NCBI RefSeq assembly: GCF_016908715.1
Contig: NZ_JAFBEK010000002.1
Location: 186,001 to 250,000 of the forward strand
DNA: 64,000 bases
Reading direction: 5' to 3'
Origin: Leuconostoc rapi
Lineage (GTDB): Bacteria > Bacillota > Bacilli > Lactobacillales > Lactobacillaceae
In this document: positions 56,363-64,000 of the stretch, one piece after another
Layout: each line of letters opens with the position of its first letter
Position numbering within the stretch: the stretch's first letter is position 1
Notes under the pieces: generated by a model
The model's input: only the letters and a program-made list of their open reading frames with translations
Database searches by the model: none
What the model was told of the DNA's origin: nothing
Program-made: the position numbers and the translations under genes

Positions 56363-56770
56363 CTACTTTGCTTCATCAGGGTCAACACCGTAAATTTCAA
56401 TATGGAACCCGGTAATATTAAGACCGCTTGCTTGCCGTGCAGCTTCAAATAAAGGTGCGACATCAAAGTTATCCGCATCAATAATTTCATTCGTATTATT
56501 ATTAATAATATGATAGTGTGGTTCGCCATAATAATCGTAATGACGTTTATCATCTTTTTGTGTATCAATGACAATAACAAGTCCCACATCAACTAGCTTT
56601 TCTAAAGTGTTATAGATAGTAGCTAAGCTGATTTCTTTCAAATCAAGGTGAATCATATCAGCTGTGGGATGTGTTTCGTGTGTCATTAGATAATCTAAAA
56701 TGGTGATGCGTTGGAATGTCGCTTTTAAACCACGAGTTTGTAACATATCACGTAAGTTTTGATCTGTCAT
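56363..56770 (-). CDS. perR: Fur-family regulator (PerR-like) without structural zinc cysteines
   Basis: A 135-residue Fur superfamily protein: N-terminal winged helix (LKATFQRITILDYLMTH, ISLATIYNTLEKLVDVGLV) and dimerisation part with HYDYYGEPHYHIINNNTNEIID. The usual HHHFICxxCG motif is changed: both cysteines are Asn/Thr and the protein has no cysteine, so the structural Zn site is absent. Metal-binding His and Asp remain in part. The family sense is PerR/Fur; the operators nearby support PerR-like control of metal genes. Confidence 0.8.
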   Translation of the reverse strand: MTDQNLRDMLQTRGLKATFQRITILDYLMTHETHPTADMIHLDLKEISLATIYNTLEKLVDVGLVIVIDTQKDDKRHYDYYGEPHYHIINNNTNEIIDADNFDVAPLFEAARQASGLNITGFHIEIYGVDPDEAK

Positions 56771-56810
56771 TTTATTACCTCATACTTCATAAAATATTAT
56801 AGCACGTAAA

Positions 56811-56826
56811 ATAGAATGTTTCTAAT
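56811..56826. promoter_or_regulatory. Per/Fur-box-like site upstream of the Fur-family gene
   Basis: ATAGAATGTTTCTAAT, an imperfect match of the 15-bp palindrome at 56864, in the shared intergenic region; suggests autoregulation. Confidence 0.5.
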
Positions 56827-56830
56827 TATC

Positions 56831-56859
56831 TTGATTTTTTGTCAAATGTTTGGTATAAC
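56831..56859 (+). promoter_or_regulatory. Promoter of the VIT gene pair
   Basis: TTGATT (56831-56836), 17 bases, TATAAC (56854-56859). Confidence 0.6.
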
Positions 56860-56863
56860 TAAA

Positions 56864-56878
56864 TTAGAATAATTCTAA
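56864..56878. promoter_or_regulatory. Per/Fur box
   Basis: Perfect palindrome TTAGAAT-A-ATTCTAA just downstream of the -10 box of the VIT operon, an ideal place for repression by the divergent Fur-family protein. Confidence 0.75.
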
Positions 56879-56891
56879 AAGAGGAAACAAA

Positions 56892-57566
56892 ATGGACAAG
56901 CAAAGTTTAATGCAACGTAACAACTTAATTCGAGCTGGTGTTATGGGTGCAAACGATGGTATTTTGTCAGTATCCGGTATTGTTTTAGGTGTGGCGGGGG
57001 CTACAAGTAATACAGGGACAATTTTATTGGCAGGTTTTGCGGGCATGTTAGCTGGGACTGTATCTATGGCAATGGGAGAATATGTGTCAGTCAGTTCACA
57101 ACATGACGCGCAGGAAAAGGTGCGTCGAATCCAAACAGACGCATTAGCAACAAACTATGATGGTGAATTTTCGTACATACAAGATAAATACACAGCGGAT
57201 GGTATTTCCCAAAAATTAGCACGTCAAGCAACAGAAGAAATGATGAGCAAGGATGCGTTAACGACCACTGTGCGTGAACGCTATGGGTTCACATTGGACC
57301 ATGAGCTTAGCGCAGGTGGTGCAGCGATGGTATCGCTAATTAGCTTTCCAATTGGATCTATTTTGCCGATGTTAGCTATTTCTATGACACCGAAAGACAT
57401 GCGTGAAATTGCCACATTTATTGCGGTGATTATTGCGTTAACGTTGACCGGTTATTCAGCAGCTGTATTAAATGGTGCGAATAAAAAACGTGCAGCACTT
57501 AGAAACGTGATTGCTGGTGTCTTCACGATGGTTGTTACATATATCATTGGATCATTATTTAGATGA
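56892..57566 (+). CDS. VIT1/CCC1-family iron/manganese transporter, copy 1
   Basis: A 224-residue protein with about five helices; NNLIRAGVMGANDGILSVSGIVLG and SMAMGEYVSVSSQHDAQEK are diagnostic for the VIT family, which moves Fe2+ or Mn2+ out of the cytoplasm. The central part (about 80-140) is the cytosolic metal-binding helix region. Controlled by the Per/Fur box. AAGAGGAAAC is the ribosome site. Confidence 0.88.
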   Translation: MDKQSLMQRNNLIRAGVMGANDGILSVSGIVLGVAGATSNTGTILLAGFAGMLAGTVSMAMGEYVSVSSQHDAQEKVRRIQTDALATNYDGEFSYIQDKYTADGISQKLARQATEEMMSKDALTTTVRERYGFTLDHELSAGGAAMVSLISFPIGSILPMLAISMTPKDMREIATFIAVIIALTLTGYSAAVLNGANKKRAALRNVIAGVFTMVVTYIIGSLFR

Positions 57567-57612
57567 AAGGAGTGTTGCTATACTGCTTGAGCAATATAAC
57601 AACTGTTGAAAC

Positions 57613-58317
57613 ATGGATATTAAAATTAAAAAAGAACATGTGGTAAAAGAACAAGCAACGATGGATGAACGTTTGAATGCCATTCGAGCAGGTGTATTAG
57701 GATCAAATGATGGTATTTTAACAGTTGTTGGTGTGCTTTTTTCTGTTGCAGCAGCGACAACAGATAATTTTGCTATCTTCATAGCAGGATTAGCTGATTT
57801 AATGGCTTGTGCATTGTCGATGGCTTCAGGTGAATATTCATCTGTGAGTTCTCAATCTGATAGTGAAAAAGTAGTCGTTGCACAGGAACAAGCGTTGTTA
57901 AAAACAGATTTTCCTGGTCAACATCTATCAGTTGAAAATTTTTATGTTGATCGTGGTGTCACGCGGTCAACGGCTAAGGCGATTGCAGATGAATTAATGA
58001 GCAAGAAGCCACTGGAGACGATGTTGAGTACGAAATATGATATCACTTTAGGCCATTATATGAATCCTTGGTCAGCTGCATGGGCTTCATTATTTTGTGC
58101 CGCTATTGGTGGTGTATTTCCACTCGCAGCATTGATTTTGTCACCTGTACGCTACCAATTTATCGCCACAATTTTAGCAACCGTTGTTGCTGTTGCTTTA
58201 ACCGGTTTACTAAGTGCGAAAATGTCAAATGGCTTGGTTAAACGAGCTGTCGTGCGTAATATTGTTATTGGCTTACTAACGATTGCCATTCATTATGGTA
58301 TTGGTATGTTATTTTAA
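57613..58317 (+). CDS. VIT1/CCC1-family iron/manganese transporter, copy 2
   Basis: A 234-residue paralogue of the preceding gene (RLNAIRAGVLGSNDGILTVVGV, SMASGEYSSVSSQSDSEK) 46 bases downstream and probably co-transcribed. The pair may form a heterodimer, as VIT proteins are dimers. The sequence GAAAGGAG lies 47 bases upstream; closer to the start only weak matches exist. Confidence 0.87.
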   Translation: MDIKIKKEHVVKEQATMDERLNAIRAGVLGSNDGILTVVGVLFSVAAATTDNFAIFIAGLADLMACALSMASGEYSSVSSQSDSEKVVVAQEQALLKTDFPGQHLSVENFYVDRGVTRSTAKAIADELMSKKPLETMLSTKYDITLGHYMNPWSAAWASLFCAAIGGVFPLAALILSPVRYQFIATILATVVAVALTGLLSAKMSNGLVKRAVVRNIVIGLLTIAIHYGIGMLF

Positions 58318-58363
58318 CTAAAATTTTAATACATGATCACTAAATGTTTGGCATAATAGAAGT

Positions 58364-59212
58364 ATGATAAAACAAGCTAAACAATATTGGCAGGTACTCG
58401 ATAAGCGATTTAAACTATCAATCCTAGGTGATTTATTCAAACGCGCCCAGGTTAATTATGTTGGACCTACGTTCGCTTACTATGTTTTGTTGACAGTCTT
58501 TCCGTTGCTGATCTCGGTAGCTATTATTATTTCTATTACAAATGTTAGCCAGACTGACCTGATTACAGCCATACAGAGTGTGCTGCCTAGTAACATTGAA
58601 CAGATTGTGACACCTATTTTGCAGTCAGTTTTGTCATCTAAAAGCGCGTCGTGGTTGTCATTTTCGATACTCTTAACATTGTGGACTGTATCACGTGTTA
58701 TTGCTGTTTTCAGATTATCATTTAATCGCATTGCAGGTGTGGAAGAACGTATTAGTAACTTGCTGACACGTGTATGGTCATTTATATGGTTGTTAATTAT
58801 TATTGCTGTTTTTGGTGTGTTAATGGTCGGTAGTAATATTCTAACGATTGTGATCCAACAATTCCCTGATAATCACTGGACCTTTTTCTTAGAACATCAG
58901 TCACACTGGTTAATTTGGTTGGCTATGTGGCTGGCATTGACACTAATGAATTATTTGTTACCGACAAAAGAGGGGAGAGCCCCCTTTAGATTTGTCGCCC
59001 TTGGTAGTTTAATTGAGGTGGGGATGCTGAATTTGTTAAATATCGGATTTACCTGGTATACAAAATTTGGTTTAAAGCAGTATGACTTTTATCAGTCTAT
59101 GAGTTCGATTATTGTTGTTTTAATCTGGTTAAATCTTATTGCTACGGTGTTAGTCATAGGCTATGTTTTAATTCAGTGGATGACGATTCTAAAAAATGAT
59201 GGGCACCAATAG
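58364..59212 (+). CDS. YihY/BrkB-family membrane protein
   Basis: A 282-residue protein with six hydrophobic segments and the family motif NYVGPTFAYYVLLTVFPLLIS near residue 30, then WTVSRVIAVFRLSFNRIAGVEE. Members were once called ribonuclease BN but are integral membrane proteins of unknown function. A CATAAT box ends six bases before the ATG, so the transcript could be leaderless; AGAAG is the only ribosome-site-like sequence. Confidence 0.85.
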   Translation: MIKQAKQYWQVLDKRFKLSILGDLFKRAQVNYVGPTFAYYVLLTVFPLLISVAIIISITNVSQTDLITAIQSVLPSNIEQIVTPILQSVLSSKSASWLSFSILLTLWTVSRVIAVFRLSFNRIAGVEERISNLLTRVWSFIWLLIIIAVFGVLMVGSNILTIVIQQFPDNHWTFFLEHQSHWLIWLAMWLALTLMNYLLPTKEGRAPFRFVALGSLIEVGMLNLLNIGFTWYTKFGLKQYDFYQSMSSIIVVLIWLNLIATVLVIGYVLIQWMTILKNDGHQ

Positions 59213-59239
59213 CGTATATCTTTTTGGGGGATGTTAAGT

Positions 59240-59839
59240 ATGTTTAAGAATGAAGATTTTAATATATTTGCTGTTGAGTCGTTAGAAGAGCGTATGCAGT
59301 TGATAAGAGGTAAGCTAGGACCAAAATTTGAACAAAGTGCAGCAGTCATGTTGCCTGTTTTAAATGAAAATGGCCAACAATGGTATGCACATGTGGCAAA
59401 ACACTTACGCCGCACAACGAATGCACCTGATAACACTTGGGTAGCTTTTGCGCCAAATAAGCGTGGTTACAAAATGATGCCTCATTTTGAGTTGGGTATT
59501 TGGGCAGATCATGTTTATCTTTATCTTGCTGTTGAAGAAAATATGAAACCAAAGGATACCCAAAGCATTGTGACAAAAATGACAGCGGCTCGTGACCTCG
59601 TTCAGTCATTGCCCAGTGATTTTGTATTGAGCCCTGATCATATGGTGAACGCGTCACAACAGTTGACTATACAGGCATATGATGACATGGTTGCGCGTTA
59701 CCGTCAAGTTAAGCATAGTGAAGTGCTCATTGGGATTAATATACTACGTGGGGATCAAAGTTTTGTCCAAGACACGGACCTATCACAAATAATCACTGCG
59801 CTAAAATTATTGTTACCCATTTACGATGTCTTAAAATAA
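59240..59839 (+). CDS. DUF1054 family protein (YktB-like)
   Basis: A 199-residue protein beginning MFKNEDFNIFAVESLEERM with RGKLGPKFEQ, HVAKHLRRTTNAPDNTWVAF and HFELGIWADHVYLYLAVEEN, the family core. Function unknown. The ATG at 59240 is chosen since GGGGG lies nine bases upstream and directly abuts the ATG at 59231. Confidence 0.85.
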   Translation: MFKNEDFNIFAVESLEERMQLIRGKLGPKFEQSAAVMLPVLNENGQQWYAHVAKHLRRTTNAPDNTWVAFAPNKRGYKMMPHFELGIWADHVYLYLAVEENMKPKDTQSIVTKMTAARDLVQSLPSDFVLSPDHMVNASQQLTIQAYDDMVARYRQVKHSEVLIGINILRGDQSFVQDTDLSQIITALKLLLPIYDVLK

Positions 59840-59872
59840 AAATGTCGCCCCATGAATGAGGCGACATTTTTT
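59837..59872. terminator. Bidirectional terminator
   Basis: AAAATGTCGCC and GGCGACATTTT arms around CCATGAATGA. Confidence 0.88.
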
Positions 59873-60692
59873 AATGGTATATTAACAGCATTGATAGCGC
59901 TAGCATTAGGACATAACCCATATGTTGCCAGTTACCAATTTTTGCTTTCACGAACTGGAGGATAAAAGCTAATAAACTAAAAATAATAATAAAGACAGTA
60001 CTGATTGCCATTTCATGACTAAAGACAGTGACCCAAAATAAGCCTAGCGTCAAAATACTTAATTTACGACCATCGGGATTTGGCATAAAGATTGGGGTGA
60101 AATAAAAGCCAAAACCAAATAGCATAGGTAATAATTGCCAGATGAATCGTTGTGTTACGAAATTATTAGTGACATAAAAAATACTAATGGGTATCGTATA
60201 GGTTGCTAAGACACTGAATAAAACCAGTCCGAGCCAATTTTGTAAACCAAACCAATTTTGTTGGACGGCTGCACAAAATCCGGTTAACAACAAGAGTAGA
60301 ATAAATATTTCGTGGCGTGTTTGGATGAGCGAACTAAAGGTGAACAGAATACTCAGTATTAAAAATAAATAGCTGAGGATACTACGAAAGTTTTGTGTCA
60401 TCATCAGTGTCATGCCGATTGCAATGGTTAACGTGTAGCCAAACAAGGGCACAATTTGCCACGTCATCGCTGCGCCAGCCAATGCCTTTGTATGAAGTAA
60501 TGGTTGACGCCACCAGACAATGTTTAAGCTGATAACGATGGCAGCGAGTGGTGCCCAACGACGCCAATCAAAAAAACCAGCCGGTGTAAAATTTTCATAA
60601 CTACGACGCTCCTGTGGATTAGCGCTCATACGATTTGGTACACGGCGACCATCTGGTAATTTTTGAGATTGTTCTTGATAATTAAGATCCAT
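59871..60692 (-). CDS. Hypothetical polytopic membrane protein
   Basis: A 273-residue protein with a hydrophilic N-terminus of about 45 residues (QKLPDGRRVPNRMSANPQE) and about eight hydrophobic segments filling the rest. No family recognised. The start ATG has no ribosome site; TACAAT ends seven bases upstream, suggesting a leaderless or nearly leaderless mRNA. Stop lies in the shared terminator. Confidence 0.6.
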   Translation of the reverse strand: MDLNYQEQSQKLPDGRRVPNRMSANPQERRSYENFTPAGFFDWRRWAPLAAIVISLNIVWWRQPLLHTKALAGAAMTWQIVPLFGYTLTIAIGMTLMMTQNFRSILSYLFLILSILFTFSSLIQTRHEIFILLLLLTGFCAAVQQNWFGLQNWLGLVLFSVLATYTIPISIFYVTNNFVTQRFIWQLLPMLFGFGFYFTPIFMPNPDGRKLSILTLGLFWVTVFSHEMAISTVFIIIFSLLAFILQFVKAKIGNWQHMGYVLMLALSMLLIYH

Positions 60693-60780
60693 AAGTAATA
60701 TTGTACCCTAATTTAATAGGATTGCGTACGGTTTTGTGAAATATCTCAAAATACGAGATAAATATGATTTTAAAACATAT

Positions 60781-60809
60781 TTGCATTTTTGTGAAAGCTC
60801 TGCTATTCT
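60781..60809 (+). promoter_or_regulatory. Promoter of metK
   Basis: TTGCAT (60781-60786), 17-base spacer, TATTCT (60804-60809), followed by the riboswitch leader. Confidence 0.6.
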
Positions 60810-60828
60810 AAAGATACAATTTAAATCA

Positions 60829-60970
60829 GCTATCAAGAGTAGGCGAGTGATACAGCACAGTGACCCTACACCAACCGGTGATATATGGTAACATATATCA
60901 GCACGGTGGTCCGTCTGTACAGATAGTCGTCACGTTAGCGCGTACCGACTGATCGTTGGTGCGCGCTTTT
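60829..60970 (+). promoter_or_regulatory. S-box (SAM-I)-like riboswitch with terminator
   Basis: The 5' part CTATCAAGAG-TAGGCGAGTGA and the following CACCAACC parallel the SAM-I core (TATCAAGAG-AGG, CGGCAACC). P1 pairs GCTATC (60829-60834) with GATAGT (60922-60927); P2 GTAGG/CCTAC; P3 contains the perfect stem TGATATATG/CATATATCA with GTAA loop. The terminator is AGCGCG (60937-60942)/CGCGCT (60962-60967) plus T-run. AGTCG (60925-60929), part of P1, can instead pair with CGACT (60946-60950), giving the antiterminator. SAM should therefore switch metK off. Confidence 0.75.
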
Positions 60971-61024
60971 AATTTGCGGCCAGTAGCTTTTTATTTTGAA
61001 TTTTTTTAGGAGGTCATGTTTAAC

Positions 61025-62182
61025 ATGGCAAAGTATTTCACATCAGAATCAGTTTCCGCAGGACACCCCGACAAAATCGCCGATCAAATAGCTGACGCTA
61101 TTTTGGATGCAGTGCTTGAGCAAGATCCCTACGCCCGTTCAGCGGTTGAAGTAACAACATCAACTGGCGACGTTTCTATTTTTGGCGAATTATCAACGTC
61201 AGCCTATGTTAATGTGCGACAAATTGCGACAGATACCATTCGCGAAATTGGTTACAATAAGGCAGATCTTGGGTTCACTGCTGATTCTGTCAATGTATCA
61301 AATCGTATTGTTGAACAATCGGGTGATATTTCTCAGGCAGTGGACAATGCCGATGATGATCCAGAGCAATTAGGCGCTGGAGATCAGGGCATGGTTTTTG
61401 GTTATGCCACAAATGAAACAGATAGTTACTTACCTTTGACGTTGGCTTTATCACATCGTTTGATGCGTAAAATTCGTGATGTCCGCGAAAGTGGCGTCGT
61501 TTCTTATTTACGACCAGATGCTAAAGCTGAAGTTAGTGTTGAATTGGATGATAATGATCAAGTGACACGTATTGCTGCTGTGGTTTTGTCAACACAACAC
61601 GACGAAGACGTGACACTAGAACAATTACGTGAGGATGTCCGTCGATTTGTTATCGATGCAGTATTGCCACAAAATCTAGTGGATGCTGATACGATCTACT
61701 ATATTAATCCTTCAGGTCGCTTTGTTCTGGGTGGACCGCAAGCCGATTCAGGATTAACAGGCCGTAAAATTATTGTTGATACATATGGTGGCGCAGCACA
61801 TCATGGTGGCGGTGCTTTCTCAGGTAAGGATGCCACAAAAGTTGATCGATCAGCTGCGTACTTTGCACGCTATGTCGCTAAAAACTTAGTAGCAGCCGGT
61901 GTCGCTGATAAGTTGGAACTTCAAGTTGCTTATGCTATCGGTGTGGCACAACCTGTATCTTTGAATATTGATACGTTTGGTACTGCAAAAATTGATGAGG
62001 ATAAAATTCGTCATATTACATCACAATTATTTGATTTCCGACCATTAGCCATCATTAACCATTTGAATTTACGTCGCCCAATCTATAAGCAAACAGCGGC
62101 ATTTGGACACTTTGGTCGAACAGATATCGACTTACCTTGGGAAGAATTGGATAAAGTAGCTGAGATTAAGTCATTGTTATAA
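61025..62182 (+). CDS. metK: S-adenosylmethionine synthetase
   Basis: MetK makes SAM from methionine and ATP. The 385-residue protein has [15 protein letters not shown], the ATP loop [30 protein letters not shown] and [19 protein letters not shown]. The ATG at 61025 is chosen; the ATG at 61016 is only two bases from AGGAGG and adds three residues. The leader riboswitch closes a feedback loop with the methionine uptake operon at 44.8-50.2 kb. Confidence 0.96.
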   Translation: MAKYFTSESVSAGHPDKIADQIADAILDAVLEQDPYARSAVEVTTSTGDVSIFGELSTSAYVNVRQIATDTIREIGYNKADLGFTADSVNVSNRIVEQSGDISQAVDNADDDPEQLGAGDQGMVFGYATNETDSYLPLTLALSHRLMRKIRDVRESGVVSYLRPDAKAEVSVELDDNDQVTRIAAVVLSTQHDEDVTLEQLREDVRRFVIDAVLPQNLVDADTIYYINPSGRFVLGGPQADSGLTGRKIIVDTYGGAAHHGGGAFSGKDATKVDRSAAYFARYVAKNLVAAGVADKLELQVAYAIGVAQPVSLNIDTFGTAKIDEDKIRHITSQLFDFRPLAIINHLNLRRPIYKQTAAFGHFGRTDIDLPWEELDKVAEIKSLL

Positions 62183-62214
62183 TTTTTAATTTGTCGTATA
62201 TGTTAAAATGAGAT

Positions 62215-63153
62215 ATGGCAAAAAAGCAATCAACAATACAAAGTTTAATGTTTGGCATGGCCGTTGGTGAAAGCATGACCCAATTAACGACTAGTCAAAA
62301 AGACAATCTATTAAAAGCACCAAGTCACTTCAATGACATACTGAGTTGGGGTTCGCAGACAAGCTTAGCTTTGACAACAATTGCGAGTTTATCTCGCGGG
62401 TATCAATTAGCAGATGTGATGAACCACTTTCAAAATTGGTATAAAAAACGGCAATTTGCCCCGGAACAGACGTTACAACGGGTCGATGAGGTCACTAAAC
62501 AAGCATTGGAAAACTATAATAAGAATAGAGACACGTTAGCATCAGGGATATTAGAAGATACAGCAGATAGCGAGAATATTCTTGTGAGAATGTTACCGGT
62601 TGCGTTGTACTTACATCACGAATACGGTGTCTCTTTTATTAATGATGAGGTAGCAATGCTAACATTGCATCGCATAGCCGGTTTGACACATAATGATGAA
62701 GGTGCGTTGGTCAGCGTTGGTATGTTGAGTCTGATTGTTAGTCAATTATTAGACGGTCAAGTGATTCGAGATGCCGTTGAAAATGGGTTAGCATTTGGCT
62801 TTGAGTATTATTCGCGACATAAAGTATTTGAAGCGGAATTATCGGCTTTTGAAGAATTAAATTTACCAGATTTCGCTAATATTCCGGTTAATCATATCAA
62901 GTTGAATGGGCGTAGCGCCAATACATTAGAGGCAATTATTTGGTCATTGCTTAATAGTAATAACTATACACAAGCCATTGAAAATGCATTTTTGCATGGG
63001 CACGCTAATAGTATTGTACCAACAGTGGTGAGCGCTATTGCCGCAGTGGTTTATCGTGAGGATTTAGTTTTACAAGCCAGCCAACATTTAGTTGCACGCA
63101 AATTGATTGTTAGCGTGACAAACCAAGCTGAGAGATTAGGGCGGTTTAACTAA
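62215..63153 (+). CDS. ADP-ribosylglycohydrolase-like protein with degenerate metal site
   Basis: A 312-residue helical protein of the DraG/ARH type: SLMFGMAVGESM at the start (family GxxxGDALG), SWGSQTSLALTTIASL where active enzymes have DDT, HRIAGLTHNDEGA (family TH motif) and HGHANSIVPTVVSAIAAVVY where active enzymes have GxDxDT. The aspartates that hold the two metal ions are missing, so catalysis is doubtful. It follows metK by 32 bases with only GAG as ribosome site. Confidence 0.75.
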   Translation: MAKKQSTIQSLMFGMAVGESMTQLTTSQKDNLLKAPSHFNDILSWGSQTSLALTTIASLSRGYQLADVMNHFQNWYKKRQFAPEQTLQRVDEVTKQALENYNKNRDTLASGILEDTADSENILVRMLPVALYLHHEYGVSFINDEVAMLTLHRIAGLTHNDEGALVSVGMLSLIVSQLLDGQVIRDAVENGLAFGFEYYSRHKVFEAELSAFEELNLPDFANIPVNHIKLNGRSANTLEAIIWSLLNSNNYTQAIENAFLHGHANSIVPTVVSAIAAVVYREDLVLQASQHLVARKLIVSVTNQAERLGRFN

Positions 63154-63174
63154 AATTATATCATTAAAAATTTT

Positions 63175-63219
63175 AAAACAGGTCTGAATCGGCTAATTAA
63201 AGCGATTCAGACCTGTTTT
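63175..63219. terminator. Bidirectional terminator
   Basis: AAAACAGGTCTGAATCG and CGATTCAGACCTGTTTT arms, 17 perfect pairs, around GCTAATTAAAG. Confidence 0.92.
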
Positions 63220-63263
63220 GTTGTACAAAATGTCAAATTATAGCATACGCGCTAACTGTATTT

Positions 63264-64000
63264 TCATAACCAAAAAGGATATACCTCGTGTTGAACAGTG
63301 AAAGCAAAGGTACCATTGCCTAATGATTTACCGTCCATATACCCTGTTTGAATGTCGTGTATATGGATATTTGCGTTGTCCGCTAGGGAAATATGATGCG
63401 CAGCTTTAAGATGTGGTGTTTCGCTATTTTTAATGAAAGAAGGCAGCATTGTTAAAAAGTTTACGATCGACATTTTTTCAGTAATAACTAAATTAAGTAC
63501 CGTTTTATGGCAGTCAAGATGTGTTAAGTTATCATTAAAGTAAGGTTGGTTTTTGATAGTCATCAGAGTCGTATTGGTTATCTGCCGATAATGTTTACCG
63601 TTCAAAATTGTCATTTGAAAAGGTTGTTGTGTGATGGGCACAGCTGGTTTTGAAAGTAGGGGTGTAAGCATTTTAAACAGGGCATGCATCAATGATGAAG
63701 GGTGTTGCGTTTCTTGTTCTGATTTTTCGGCAGTGATAGCATGACAGCCAATATCGATACGATTAACAAAATATCTAGTTGTCTGGTGTGGTGCATCACC
63801 ACAAATCTTACCAACATTGAGTAATTGAGAGTGATTAATTTTCTGTAATTGTGAAACAACCTCAGAAGCATGTGCAATATGAGTGCCTTTTAAAAAAGTC
63901 GGATCTAATCCTGTTGGTATGTAAGTGAGCGGTATTTTAACATCACGTTTGACTGCTAATAGCCCGTTTAATACTTCATTTAAAGTACAGTTGTCACCCA
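63264..64000 (-). CDS. Diacylglycerol-kinase-like lipid kinase, partial (N-terminus outside window)
   Basis: The frame runs off the right edge; about 245 residues are visible. TLNEVLNGLLAVKRDVKIPL and a following YIPTGLDPTFLKG match the nucleotide-binding region of the DagK/YegS family, and YFVNRIDIGCHAI matches the RxFxNxxGxGFDA block; the C-terminal beta domain follows. The usual GGDGT reads GDNCT here and the GTANDFAR motif is also changed, so kinase activity is uncertain. It converges on the ARH-like gene. Confidence 0.65.
   Translation of the reverse strand, partial: GDNCTLNEVLNGLLAVKRDVKIPLTYIPTGLDPTFLKGTHIAHASEVVSQLQKINHSQLLNVGKICGDAPHQTTRYFVNRIDIGCHAITAEKSEQETQHPSSLMHALFKMLTPLLSKPAVPITQQPFQMTILNGKHYRQITNTTLMTIKNQPYFNDNLTHLDCHKTVLNLVITEKMSIVNFLTMLPSFIKNSETPHLKAAHHISLADNANIHIHDIQTGYMDGKSLGNGTFAFTVQHEVYPFWL

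Noticed and set aside
60693-60780. Additional small gene upstream of metK
   Set aside because: No frame with start signals; the sequence holds divergent promoter elements only.
63689-63877. Small minus-strand frame near the right edge
   Set aside because: The lipid-kinase-like frame continues across this region in a different phase with recognisable motifs.

Overview
The window reads as a chromosomal segment of a low-GC Gram-positive lactic acid bacterium, most likely Leuconostocaceae and probably Leuconostoc. The support is the housekeeping order pth-mfd-rqcP-divIC-tilS-hpt-ftsH-hslO-lysS, strong Shine-Dalgarno sites, T-box/TPP/S-box type leaders, anchored (non-lipidated) MetQ proteins, and the presence of LytTR-DUF3021 pairs. 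The genus assignment is inference from gene content; no 16S gene is present. I saw no insertion sequence, integrase, phage gene or CRISPR array.

Layout. 1-12.6 kb: a compact core block for translation quality control, transcription-coupled repair, division, tRNA modification, purine salvage, proteolysis and lysyl-tRNA synthesis. 12.7-13.1 kb: two tRNA-Asn and one tRNA-Thr. 13.2-19 kb: an MFS exporter with an attenuator-like leader, two amino acid permeases and a DUF2130 coiled-coil protein. 18.9-28.6 kb: an accessory island holding a RelE-type toxin-antitoxin pair and a tightly packed four-gene operon (methylase-like protein, GIY-YIG/helicase/methylase-N, methylase-C with NPPY, large SIR2 protein), ending at a broken HxlR gene and a slightly irregular tRNA-Glu. 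28.7-36.4 kb: HAD phosphatase, Crp/Fnr regulator, two paralogous LytTR-DUF3021 pairs, a TetR/oxidoreductase divergon, topoisomerase III and a bacteriocin-immunity-like gene. 36.4-40 kb: a TPP-riboswitch-controlled HMP/thiamin ECF transporter with TenA. 40-44.8 kb: reductase, two acetyltransferases, tRNA-Gln, PgpA-like protein and a NagR-controlled nagA-nagR operon. 44.8-50.2 kb: a methionine T-box operon (metQ, metQ, M20 peptidase, metN, metI). 50.2-59.9 kb: DUF1275 and DUF2207 membrane proteins, a P-type cation ATPase behind a yybP-ykoY-like leader, a Fur/PerR regulator next to two VIT-family metal transporters with a matching operator, YihY and DUF1054. 59.9-64 kb: a membrane protein, metK behind an S-box-like riboswitch, and two enzymes of known folds (ADP-ribosylglycohydrolase-like, diacylglycerol-kinase-like) whose catalytic motifs look eroded.

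The most interesting unit is the operon at 19741-28159. It combines a DNA-modification/restriction engine, in which nuclease, translocase and half of the methyltransferase are fused and the other half is a separate overlapping gene, with a SIR2-type predicted NADase of 1062 residues. I propose it as a composite anti-phage system (restriction plus abortive infection); this is inference from domain content. Other notable points are an Hsp33 without a single cysteine, a Fur-family regulator without its zinc cysteines, a lysS leader with two upstream mini-ORFs, and a predicted leaderless mRNA.
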